Assembly: GCA_032988195.1 (NCBI GenBank)
Contig: JANTQE010000020.1
Location: forward strand, 434,001-498,000
Reading direction: 5' to 3'
Source of the DNA: Arachnomyces sp. PD_36
Lineage: Eukaryota; Ascomycota; Eurotiomycetes; Onygenales; Arachnomycetaceae
DNA length: 64,000 bases
Every line of letters begins with the position of its first letter. Within the stretch, counting starts at the first letter, position 1. The notes below the pieces were generated by a model, which did no database searches, had not been told where the DNA came from, and was given only the letters and a program-made list of their open reading frames with translations. Shown piece by piece: positions 28,706 through 38,954 of this stretch. A program made the translations under genes and the position numbers.

Positions 28706-31612
28706 CTAATTCCTTACCCTCCCCGTCTCAGTAGTCTTCTCCGCCTCGCCCGGAGGCGTAAATCCCCAACCAGCATTCTTCTTCCTCCTACCCTTCCGAT
28801 CTCCGTACTTTTCGTCGAATTTCTTGACAGCGGATAGAGAGGACATATCTTCGCTGATGGACGCGCTGATCTCCTGCATAGCTCGGTCGAAGTGCGCGCT
28901 TGTGAGGGTGCGGCGTTCCGGGTATTTGTAGGGCTCTTCACCCTTGTGTTGGAGGGCGTGTTCGTTTTCCTCACGGACGCAGGCTAGTGCGGCTGCGACG
29001 CAGAGGTTCTTGAGGTCTGAGCCTGAGTAGAGAGGGGTGCGGGAGGCAAGGTCTGCGAGGTCGACGGAGGGATCGATGGTTTCTTCTTTGAGGTGGAGTT
29101 TTAGGATTGAGTGTCTGTCTTGCTCGGTGGGGAGGTCGACGAGGAGGCGGCGTGGGAGGCGGCGGAGGACGGCGTCGTCGAGGTCGAAGGGTCGGTTTGT
29201 GGCGACCATTATGAAGGCGGAGAGGTCGTTCATGCCGTCCCATTCGCGGAGGAATTGGTTGATTAGTTCGCGGTGGGCTGTGCGGTTGCTTGCTCCTGTT
29301 CGGGAACAGAAGATGGCGTCGGCTTCGTCGATGAAGACGACGCATGGGCTGAGTTTCTTGGCGAGGCTGAAGATTGCTTTTACGTTCTTTTCGCCTTCTC
29401 CGACGTACATGTCGTATACTTCGGATCCGCTGACCTCGAGGACGGTTGCGCCGCTTTCTTTGGCGACGGCCTTGGCAAGCATGGTTTTCCCGGTTCCGGG
29501 AGGTCCGTAGAGTAGTAGACCGGGGATTTTGTCTGTGGAAAGTACTCCATAGGTGAAAGCTTCTGGCCGAATGAGCGATAGGGAGGTAAGCGTTTTCAGA
29601 GCATCCACAGTTTCTACTGGTGCATGAACATCAGAGAACGTTGTGCGGATATGATCTGCATCGACAACGCCATTGAGGAGTTTCTTCTCGTACTTGCTAC
29701 ACGTTGCCCGTAGTTGCTTCAGCCGAGTTTCCTGGTCCACTTGGTCGGTTGATGCCTCGCTTTTCGACGAAGGGTATTTATCAGCCATCCATTTGGCCCT
29801 GATTTTGTCACTCTGCTCCCCGAGTTCAATTCCGCGACGGATATGGTCAATGTCAAGCTTCTCTGGTTGAGGGGCAGAGCCTAACGCAAGGGTGACAACT
29901 CTGTGAATGCGATCAAAAGGCCAATAGGTGCTTTTTAAACCGGAATCCTGTATCAAAGTAGGGTCTAAAGACCAGTCTTCGTTCTTTAGAATTCCCAGCT
30001 CAGAAGGATTCGGGTGATTGAGTCTCATTCTAAGCATGGTCCGTAAATGGCGGATATTGATATCGAATATTCTTTGCTTTCGGTCTTCTGCAAAAACCTT
30101 GCTGACTGCTGTCGAATTCATTGCTGGCGTAACGACAATTGTCCGAGAAAAGTTATCTGCGTATTCCCTTTCCTGCATTGCCCTCAGAGTGTACCTCACA
30201 GATGACATATCATAGCCACGAGCAGATACTGTCCCAACGAGCATAACGCGTTGACCGGCCCTTCTCCTGGCTTGGATATGCTTATGGAGTAAGGAGAGGA
30301 ACGTTGATCCATTCCGCGTGTTCTGGATGTCCGTATAATCCTGAATCTGGACTATGAGATCTGGTTGCGATTGGTCTGTTTGCGGAGCCTTAGAAGACGT
30401 GCTACCCTCGGACGCTGCCGTGTCTGCAGATTGAGCACCTGCAGATGTTGCTGGATTCCGTTTCGATTTCGACACTGACAGCAATTCGTCGATCAAGGGG
30501 GCCCAGGCGTGCTCGTCTCTGTTACGGGAACCACTGCTAGGAGATGGAGCGAGGAAAAATTTCGCAGATCCACCTCCTGAACGCGCGCGTCTGAGAATTG
30601 CTTGTAGTGTTCTTGACCTGAAGGGATTAATAGGTCTGTCGACACCAGAGCCAGTTTCATCCTGAAAATCGGATTCCGAGGCAAAGTCCTCCTCGTCCCC
30701 TTCTTCAGCTACTTCCATCTCCGTCGAGATATTTGATACCAAAGCTCTTCTGTAGTTGTAAACTTCGTATCCTAACTCGCTGATTGAAGTGGAAGGTGAT
30801 CCGATATCCGTTCGTTCTTGCTCGCTGCATAGCATCGCTATATCTTGCGCATTGAGCGTGACTATGTTCGTGTTAAGGCTGGAAGCTAACTTTTTAACGA
30901 CAGCATCGAGAAAAGTGATTCCGTCTTCGCCGGGGTATTGTAGAATCAAATGCGCTTTCGCCACGGCTGGATCGCTCGAGTATTTTGCTGCGGGAAGCGC
31001 CAGCCCGGCCTTGGCCGAAACGTAGAGCTCATCCCAGATATCTTGCGTTAAAAGATAACGGTTGCTCGGAACATCTGGGGTCCCGGAATCTCCCTCATTC
31101 CCATTGTCACCGCCCTGAGCCGCTGCCTCTGATTTCTCTTCGGATTCGATCTCAGTCTTGTGAATTCCAACCTTTTGCACCTCTGGAGCTTCCGACTCCA
31201 CAACGTCGTCCTGGAAAATTGTATTCTTTTCATAGAACCATTGAGGTACGGCAGCGGCTAGGGTGGAAGCCGCTTGCTCTTTTTCCTTCCTGTTCCTCAC
31301 TGCCCGACGGGATGCGGAGCCATATGGACTTGCATCTTTGTTTGTCTTAACGGCAGGTGGCTGATTGCCATTACCCTCCTCCGCAACGGGGTTGTTATTT
31401 GGAACTGAGTCAGCCGTCGGCGAGGGATTATTGGCAGTATTGTTCACCGCCGAGTCTGGCACCCCATTGGGATCTTGGGGGTTAGATCGGAGGGTCCGAG
31501 AGAGGTGGAAGCTGCGGGAGGGGAGGGGATAACGGCGATGGGCAATTATTCGGCAGGACCCTCTAGATGCTCTGGCGACCGATAGCATCCTCCATTGCAT
31601 TGATGAATGCAT
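28706..31612 (-). CDS. Mitochondrial AAA ATPase, Msp1/ATAD1-like core with long N-terminal extension
   Basis: This single exon encodes 968 residues. The N-terminus has a basic, Ser/Arg-rich presequence (RASRGSCRIIAHRRYPLPSR), predicting mitochondrial import. Residues ~690-900 form one AAA module: Walker A GPPGTGKT (703-710), pore loop YVGEGEKN (736-743), Walker B VVFIDEAD (758-765), then ATNRPFDLDDAVLRRLPRR with the sensor and arginine-finger region. The module resembles the Msp1/ATAD1/spastin (meiotic) clade. Msp1 itself is ~360 residues with an N-terminal membrane anchor; this protein instead has ~600 residues before the module, including acidic and Ser-rich linkers and a folded-looking part (300-680). 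It is a separate fungal mitochondrial AAA protein. Substrate unknown. Confidence 0.85.
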   Translation of the reverse strand: MHSSMQWRMLSVARASRGSCRIIAHRRYPLPSRSFHLSRTLRSNPQDPNGVPDSAVNNTANNPSPTADSVPNNNPVAEEGNGNQPPAVKTNKDASPYGSASRRAVRNRKEKEQAASTLAAAVPQWFYEKNTIFQDDVVESEAPEVQKVGIHKTEIESEEKSEAAAQGGDNGNEGDSGTPDVPSNRYLLTQDIWDELYVSAKAGLALPAAKYSSDPAVAKAHLILQYPGEDGITFLDAVVKKLASSLNTNIVTLNAQDIAMLCSEQERTDIGSPSTSISELGYEVYNYRRALVSNISTEMEVAEEGDEEDFASESDFQDETGSGVDRPINPFRSRTLQAILRRARSGGGSAKFFLAPSPSSGSRNRDEHAWAPLIDELLSVSKSKRNPATSAGAQSADTAASEGSTSSKAPQTDQSQPDLIVQIQDYTDIQNTRNGSTFLSLLHKHIQARRRAGQRVMLVGTVSARGYDMSSVRYTLRAMQEREYADNFSRTIVVTPAMNSTAVSKVFAEDRKQRIFDINIRHLRTMLRMRLNHPNPSELGILKNEDWSLDPTLIQDSGLKSTYWPFDRIHRVVTLALGSAPQPEKLDIDHIRRGIELGEQSDKIRAKWMADKYPSSKSEASTDQVDQETRLKQLRATCSKYEKKLLNGVVDADHIRTTFSDVHAPVETVDALKTLTSLSLIRPEAFTYGVLSTDKIPGLLLYGPPGTGKTMLAKAVAKESGATVLEVSGSEVYDMYVGEGEKNVKAIFSLAKKLSPCVVFIDEADAIFCSRTGASNRTAHRELINQFLREWDGMNDLSAFIMVATNRPFDLDDAVLRRLPRRLLVDLPTEQDRHSILKLHLKEETIDPSVDLADLASRTPLYSGSDLKNLCVAAALACVREENEHALQHKGEEPYKYPERRTLTSAHFDRAMQEISASISEDMSSLSAVKKFDEKYGDRKGRRKKNAGWGFTPPGEAEKTTETGRVRN

Positions 31613-33596
31613 ATGGTATTGAAACCGAGGGAGGGCCGCCGGATGAGAGTTATTGTAAATGCGCTACTTCGTGGGACGGCATGCGCAGACTTGTCAATGC
31701 AGATTCGTTCTCTGTCTCTAACTTTTTGATATATTTTATTTTGCCTTCAACGGTCACGGTTGAACTACGGGTGACTGGAAGAGCTCGGTACGCAGAAGGA
31801 AAATAATCGGGCCGATGGCAGCTCCCAGCTTAGTCATGAGTGAAAATTTACGAGAGAGTCCATGCCTATTCAAGACTAGCGTGATATAAATAGACCCACA
31901 GTGGTTTGTCTTGTCGATCACGGAAAAAGAAGCGCGCGGACAGTGAGTGGTTAATGGTACAAAAGACTGGCAGAGAAGAGAGAGATATTTGAGCTGGGGG
32001 GAGGGTTGGAGAGGGTTTGCTGAGAAGGTTCAGAAGAATGGGAGGATAAATGGTTCAAGTTACAATTACAAGGTCATAGTTTCGTAGGGTAAAACAGGTC
32101 TTGTATTGTATATGGCTAGGAGTATATCGGTATCAAGGGACATTAGACAACCTTCAAGCGAGATTTTAAGAATCTCGAGAGCATAACAGTCGAGCCAGCA
32201 ATGTAGTATACAAATGAGCAGGACCAAGTCCAGCTGAGTGCAGAGTGAAGAGGTATAGGGCCGTTCCTGACAAGGAGCATTGGGGGATTCACTATTTCGA
32301 ACACTGAGGAAATATTAGCATATGCCCAGCAAAATATTTTCTTGCAAGTAAAGAGTAACTCTCAAGGAATCAGACATCCAAGGTTAGGCATTTGGTTTAC
32401 GCTCAACGACACGTCGACTTAATAGGTTCATGCGACGGCTAGCGTGGAAACTGCGAATGTAGGAAAAAATTTCATCATTTTGGGAGAGTGGGTTGTGTGT
32501 GCAAGAAGAAAATCGAATACGTACATTTGTTAGTTGAGAAGGGGTAGGAGAGGCTGTTATTGCGAGATCCTAAAGTGTCACAGACATTAGCTTGAGACAT
32601 TCAAAGATTGTGTGAAAACAGTAGAATGAGTTGCCGTTGTGATCAGACAGAATATACTGGCAAGTAGCAGACCAACCGGAGAGGGAAGGTCCGAGATGTC
32701 TCTTCAAGGTCGACTCAGGAAGTTGAAAGAAGGTTGAATGTTTTTGTCATCTTTTAAGGGCTGAACGATTGAAGAGATGAGGGGGAGGTACTAACCTGGA
32801 GCTGGAGTTCTGTGTGCTTCTCCATAGTTGGTACTGGTTAGTTAGTTAGTTAGCAGTGAGCTGGAGGACATCATTGACCCTGTGTAGATATACTTCAAGC
32901 AAGAAGTCAAGAAGATGTTGCTGTTGCTGTTGAGAAAGAAAAGAATTGTGAGAAAGAAAGAAAAAGATGAAGAAAAAAAAACATCAAGTCGCTTAAAAAG
33001 AGCCTCATGTTTTGAGTGTCACGTGCAGCGCTTATCCAACTAGGACTAGCGTCTTCTGTCACGACACCAGCCCGTTCTCCGAAGAAGGAACAACTTGAAG
33101 TCTCGACATTGCGCTGCGTCTGTCGTTCATCCGGTGTATTCCAGTCGCTCCCACCCCCAATACTATTCCTCTCATTCGATTACCAAGGCCGGCATCGTGT
33201 GATACTGCCAGGGAATCGCGCTCTGCTCCCGAGTGCTCCGTTGAAGGTACGGTTTGTCCCTATCTCGCCCCCCTGCCCCTCCACAGTCATCCTTTTCTAT
33301 TTCTTTCTACGGGTTACTTTTGAGTCCTATCGGTCGCTAACGGTGCTCTCATCGATAGCGCTCACTGAATTTGTGGAGGGAACGAGAGGAACGACCGATG
33401 ACCACGAGTTTCGCGCTTTCTCGACCACGATACCAGGAGCCCTAGCCTGCGCTAGTCGCGTCTTGGCTTGAATAGGGTACTTCCATCTGTTGCCGTCCTC
33501 TGCCCTCGTCCTCTTCTCGAATTGTTCGCCAGGAGCCCTCCTACGATACCTCTGTCTGTTTTGCGGTCCCGTGGTCGGTGACTCTGATTGTCGGCA
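31613..33596. promoter_or_regulatory. Long divergent region between AAA ATPase and ptaB
   Basis: Nearly 2 kb without a convincing gene. It includes TTAG repeats (32829-32845) and a TCACGTG site at 33019-33025. Pyrimidine-rich sequence at 33040-33590 looks like a long ptaB leader; long leaders are common for fungal developmental regulators. An ORF at 33016-33471 lacks an ATG start. Confidence 0.5.
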
Positions 33597-36168
33597 ATGA
33601 TGATGGCGCAGCCGTTTCCTGCTCATCAAGTTGGCATGGCCCAGCATCCAGGGCTACCGCCTGGGCATCCAATGGGGCCAGGGCAACATCCAAATGCTGC
33701 GCATATGGGCGGGCAAGCGCCGGGCCCGGGTATGGTGCAACAGATGCATCCGGGAGTTTCTGGACCTGGGGGGCCTCAGGGGACACAAGCTGGGCCCATG
33801 GTGGGCGGGATGCCACCGGGAGCGGGGACAACAGGACCTGGAGCCCCTGTTCCTAGTGCCCATGCGCTTTCTCACCTAGGCCCGGCTCAAGGGCCTCAAA
33901 TTTTCCAGCAGCAACATATGGGTCAGAATTGTAAGAGGACTTTTTCCCGATTAAGTTTCGGCCCTATCAAGACATATCATTTCCCGATAGTCTTACTGAA
34001 GGTCAAATATATGAGGCTATGAATATCTGAAACTAACTCGCGTTATCTACCATAGTCACGTCGAACCCACAGATGCTTCAGCACCAACAACAACAATTTA
34101 TGAGGCAGCGTATGATGATGCAGCACCAGCAGCAACAACAACATCAACAGCAGCAGCAGCAGCAGCAGCAACATCAACAACACCAGCAGCAACAGCACCA
34201 CCAGCAGCAACAGCAACAACAACACCAACAACCGCAACAACCTCAACAAAATCCTCAACAACCGCAACCACAGCAGCAGCAGCCTCAGCAGCACCCACAA
34301 CAGCCGCAACAACCGCAACATGGTGGCATGCCTGTCACACTACCAAACGGTACCCAAGGGGTTACGGCCGCACAGATGGCAACACTCCAGTCGAACCCGG
34401 GCGTACGAGCGGTGAACATTCCTGCTCACCTCCAGCAGCAATTGCAAGCCCAACCGCATCATGGGCAACCCCAAAATATACAACAGCAGCAGTTCCTTGC
34501 CATGCAGCAAGCAGCACAGCAGGCGAACAATACCTCGCAGGCAGGTCAGCATACACCGCAGCAGCGAGTTGCAGCACATGCTCAGGCGATGCATGAAAGC
34601 CAGAATGCCACTCCACAACCGCAACCACCTTCATCGCAGGGTGGTAATACTCCATCACAACAGCCAGGCCAACAACTCCCACCCTCATCTCAACCTCAAC
34701 AACAGCAAGGCCCACAACAGCAACCACAGCAGGGTCAAGGCCCCAATCAACCTCAGCAGCCGCAACAACAGCAACAGCGACAACCGCAGCAGCAGCAGAT
34801 GTCTGTCCAGGAAGCGCAGATGAAAGCCCAGCAGGCTCAGGCCCAGGCGCACCCTAGCATGATGCTCCAGCAACAACAGATGAATCCTTTAAAAAAAGCT
34901 GTTCAACGATTAGTTTCATTCGCGGATCATTTGAGTGCATTCTCTGTAAGTTGGCTACTTTTCTCGCTGAGGCCACAATTACTGATTACTTTTTACAGAC
35001 GCGAACCCAAACCAAAGACTTGTCCCCTTTCCAAACCTTTGTAGAGAGATTCTACTCTCATGGAGGGGTTCTACGACAGGGTGTTTGGGATTCCCAGCGT
35101 GGTGGCTCGAAGAAATTCGAGATCTCCACCCCCGTGCTTGCTCGGTATTATTGGACTCAGTTCAACAGTGGCGTAAAGCATATTCAGATGATATTTGAGA
35201 ATGCATCAGAGAAGGATCTCTCGACGGGAGGCCATCTCGTGGAGAGCGCCAAGACGACATTCATTTACTGGTTCACAAATGAATGCCAGGTAAGTTCAAC
35301 CACCCTTTTCTCGGTTTAGCTTCTTCTAACATGACAAAGCTGGTCGCCCATGGGAACCTGAAGGCCCAATTCGACGCACACGGCAAGATTGACCTACTGG
35401 AACTTGATACGACGGGACACAACGAGTATGTTCCACGAAGTTTACTTCAACCACCAGCATCGCCAGACCCAAAACAGAGCCCAAGAGTGAGCAAAGCGAA
35501 CAATAAGAAGGGTCAAAGGCAACCTGCACAGCCTGCGATTAGCATACCCGAATCGATGGTGAATGAACATGGGGTTCCTGTTGCTGTTTTGAGATTTTTA
35601 GAGGTAAAGCCGCTCACTTCTGCCCATCTCGTAGTATTGATAACTAACACGTTTTTAGCTCGCGGAAACAATTTCCCAGATGCAAACCCTCTTCCAGTTT
35701 TCGCTACAGAATCCTGATTTATCACCCCAAGATGCTCTGAAGCAACTCGTGGCCCAGCTACCGCCTCAAGGGCAGATGAACCCTGCACACCAAGGCGGCC
35801 AACGGACACCGAACGTCAATGGTCCTACCCACTTTGCGTCTCCTGGAATGGCCCATCTTGGATTACCTGGTAATCACGGCTCACCCCATCTCGGAGGCCC
35901 TGCGCACACCCCCAGTCCAGCGCAGAACCCCATGGCCGGTCCTGTCGCGATGGTGGCGCAACAAAGCCAGCCCGGGACAAACACGAGCGGGAGTCAAGGA
36001 ACGAGCGCGAATACCAGCCCTAATGTTACCAACAAGCGTCGTCGAGCAAGCACAGTCAAAGTCGAAGGTGAAGATGGAAACTCGGTAGAGGTCAATGGCG
36101 CTCCGCCATCAAAAGTGGTGAAGGCCAGCCCCAGAGTAGGCGGGAAACGACAGAAAGGCACTGCGTGA
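33597..36168 (+). CDS. ptaB: LIM-domain-binding transcriptional co-regulator PtaB
   Basis: This nuclear adaptor partners with SomA/Flo8-type factors to control adhesion, conidiation and biofilm formation in Aspergillus (role by homology). Five exons: 33597-33930, 34056-34945, 34999-35289, 35340-35603 and 35659-36168, total 2289 bases, 762 residues. The first part is Pro/Gly/Met/Gln-rich. Exon 2 contains a very long Gln/His run encoded by CAG and CAA (34070-34320) and more Gln-rich sequence. The LIM-binding/SEUSS-like domain spans the exon 2 end to exon 4: KKAVQRLVSFADHLSAFS, SPFQTFVERFYSHGGVLRQ, VLARYYWTQFNSGVKHIQ and TTFIYWFTNECQ. A basic nuclear signal NKRRRAS lies near the C-terminus. The start could also be the adjacent ATG at 33600. 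Confidence 0.92.
34070..34325 (+). repeat. CAG/CAA trinucleotide repeat coding poly-Gln/His
   Basis: Imperfect CAG/CAA/CAC repeats in exon 2 of ptaB, with the longest pure run near 34149-34170. The reading encodes Gln interspersed with His and Pro. Mixed codons reduce but do not remove slippage, so length variation between strains is likely. Confidence 0.9.
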
Positions 36169-37672
36169 TGTTCTCACTCGCATGGTTTCTCTCCCTCGAT
36201 CCCTTTAATATATATCTCTCTCTTCTCAAGAAGGCGTTGGTGTGGTGTTGGCGTTTTATTTGGGTATCCCTTCCCGCGGAGTTCAGATTCTTTACTACTT
36301 TTTTTGGAACCCAGTCTGTGGCGGTTCCCCTCAGCATGGCGCTATTGTTATCATATTTGCCGTCCCTTCCTGGTTGCTATACCTTGCTACTTATCCCCCC
36401 CGCTTATTTTCTTCTCCCTTGTGTTCTGAAAGGGACTGGCTTTTCTGGAGTAGATTGGGAATTGACATGGCATCTGAATCTGTTCTGCAAAGAAACTTGT
36501 TGATTTTGTTGTTGGTATTCTGGGTTGAATCTCGCGGCGCATCGTTCGATGCATGTCGCGTTACCACGTCGCCCCAAATACGCTATGCGATATTGAACTA
36601 ATGTACTTCTTACTGTTTTGCGTGTTGGTCGATGGTATCTCTTATTCTTGTTACGTTTACTCGTTTCTCCTTTACCGCGCGCGCTCTTTGCTTTACTGCT
36701 GTTTTGGGGGAAACTTGGTTGGAGGCATGGTCTATAATTCTTTCTTCCTTTTCAAACGAAAATTTTTTTGGTTTATTTTGAGTATTCTTTCTTGAAGTTA
36801 TAAGAACGGGGAATTCGTTAATGGGTTTTCTTCTTCCTCTTTGCTATATATCCTATCTTCTTAGCATTTATGGACACACTTTCGCTTCCGCTCTTGCTTG
36901 AATTAAGGCTCTATCTATTCAAGGGGTCATCGTTCAGCTCTATCTATCCTGGTCTTTTTGATATACGAATTCTCCATTTGCCTTACTCCTCCTATCTTCT
37001 ACCACGGCATCCGCTTGTTCCCTTTTGTGCTCTACTTTTTATTCCAGGGGTTGGTCTTCTATGCTCTCATATTTCTGCGTATTGTTTCTTGGTGGTATGT
37101 CATACGCAGGCCCCGATGGAGGAGAGGATTTCATTAAGTATGTATCTGAATGGGGCATCGAGCTGGTTCTCCAACGGGCGAACTGCCAAAATTGACATTG
37201 CGGTGCATTCTCTTCCCATCAGTCTGTTCTGTAACCTGCGTGTAGAACAAAGGTTGCTTCATAAATTGATACCAGTAACATCTATCTACATCCGATCCTC
37301 CCTCTCAATATGTCCTGTCCTCTACATATAGGTCTCGTATGTATGTAGAATATCACCGTTGAAGCCCCTGTTAGATGTCCCCCACCTAGATAACGGAGAC
37401 ATTAATATGACATCAGCGATTCCTTCTATGATAAATAAGAAAAGAAAGGCTTATCTCAACCCGCGTCCCGCCAACTTTGTTTGAATTTCGGTTCCTGTGT
37501 GTTTGTATATATAAGTGAGAGAGAACAGGTAAGTAATCCCTCCATAGTGGTATACCGATAGACATCCGTGGCAAAGCACCACCCATTGACACACTCACGC
37601 CCGTAACAGAAACAGCAACAGCTCCAACTAACCCCTCCCTCCAACCCACCCAAAACAAACCCCAAAACAAAA
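36169..37672. promoter_or_regulatory. ptaB 3' region and ureG promoter
   Basis: 1.5 kb between two plus-strand genes. T-rich and C-rich sequence at 36170-37100 looks like a long 3' UTR. The last 300 bases before ureG contain four HGATAR (GATA-factor) motifs: 37388-37393, 37429-37434, 37451-37456 (reverse) and 37556-37561. Several short ORFs here look like chance frames. Confidence 0.5.
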
Positions 37673-38719
37673 ATGGCACACACCCACGAAGACGGCGGGC
37701 ACTCCCACTCCCACGAAGGCGCCGATCCCCACGGCCACTCGCACGAGATCCTCGATGGTCCCGGCTCATATATCGGGCGGGAAATGCCGCTGATCGAAGG
37801 GAGGGATTGGAAGGATAGGGGGTTTACGATTGGGATTGGGGGGTGAGTTTTTTGTGTTGTAATTGTATTTCCGGAAGAAAAAAAGGGAAGAGGGGCGGGG
37901 GGAGTAGAAGAAGAAGAAGAAGGCTAATTATGGTTTTGTTTTGCTCTACTAGGCCAGTCGGATCTGGGAAGACGGCGTTGATGCTTGCGCTGTGTCTTGC
38001 GTTGAGGGATAAGTTCAATATTGCGGCTGTTACGAATGATATTTTTACGAGGTAAGTGGGCGCTTTGGTGCTTTACGCTGTTCATGTCTCGTTTCTTTTC
38101 TCTATCGGGTTTAATACATTATACATGTCTCCCCTTCCCTTTCACAATGCTAATTTAGAAGCTAACAATGGAGCAATTTTCCAGAGAGGACGCCGAATTC
38201 CTAACCAGGCACAAAGCCCTCCCAACCCCACGAATCCGCGCCATCGAAACGGGAGGCTGTCCCCACGCCGCCGTCCGCGAAGACATAAGCGCAAATCTCC
38301 TCGCCCTACAATCTCTCCAGGGCCAATTCCAAACCGATCTCCTCCTAATCGAGTCCGGGGGGGATAACCTTGCCGCCAACTACTCCCGCGAGTTGGCGGA
38401 TTTTATAATCTACGTCATTGACGTTGCGGGTGGTGATAAGATTCCCCGAAAGGGAGGGCCGGGGATCACGGGGAGTGATCTTCTGGTTGTGAATAAGATT
38501 GATTTGGCGGAGGCGGTTGGTGCGGATTTGGGGGTTATGGAGAGGGATGCAGCGAGGATGAGGGAGGGGGGACCGACGGTCTTTGCGGAGGTGAAGAATG
38601 GGAAGGGGGTGGAGCATATTGTTAATTTGATCGTGAGTGCGTGGAAGGCGAGTGGTGCGTATGAGCTTAGCTTGGAGAGGTGGAAGAATGGGGCTCCGAA
38701 GAACTCGGGTACTATCTGA
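37673..38719 (+). CDS. ureG: Urease accessory GTPase UreG
   Basis: UreG hydrolyses GTP to deliver nickel into apo-urease, together with UreD and UreF. Three exons (37673-37842, 37953-38051, 38185-38719) give 804 bases and 267 residues. The N-terminus is His-rich (HTHEDGGHSHSHEGADPHGHSHE in short pieces), a known feature of eukaryotic UreG for nickel binding. Signatures: P-loop GPVGSGKT (57-64), NDIFTREDAEFL, the nickel-binding ETGGCPHAAVRED with Cys-Pro-His, LLLIESGGDNL, and NKIDLAEAVG for guanine specificity. Introns fall after the His region and within the switch part. Possible nitrogen control by GATA factors is noted for its promoter. Confidence 0.97.
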
Positions 38720-38954
38720 GTACCCCCTTCGTTACTGCCGCTTTTGGAGTGTGAGGATAAGCCGCACTTGAATGTAGAACGCCGAGAAGCCTGATGACTT
38801 ATGTAACGAATTGAACTCCGTGTTATGCGTCGCTTGATACTCTGAAAAGCGTTTTCGATATGTCGTCAAAGGTTCGGTTTCGCAGCCCTATGCTGGCGGC
38901 AAATAATGGCCATTGGCCATGCAGATTTTGAAGCAAGAGCTTAATTCCATACCC

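Noticed and set aside
23805..31612. A secondary-metabolite cluster around the terpene-cyclase-like gene
   Set aside because: The neighbours are an unknown disordered protein and a mitochondrial AAA ATPase; no P450, transporter, oxidoreductase or pathway regulator is present.
33016..33471. 151-codon open frame upstream of ptaB
   Set aside because: It starts with GTG and lies in pyrimidine-rich leader-like sequence; composition is Ser/Pro/Leu as expected from that bias.
36165..37331. Several overlapping open frames after ptaB
   Set aside because: They are T-rich, hydrophobic chance translations of a 3' UTR, with no shared splice structure.
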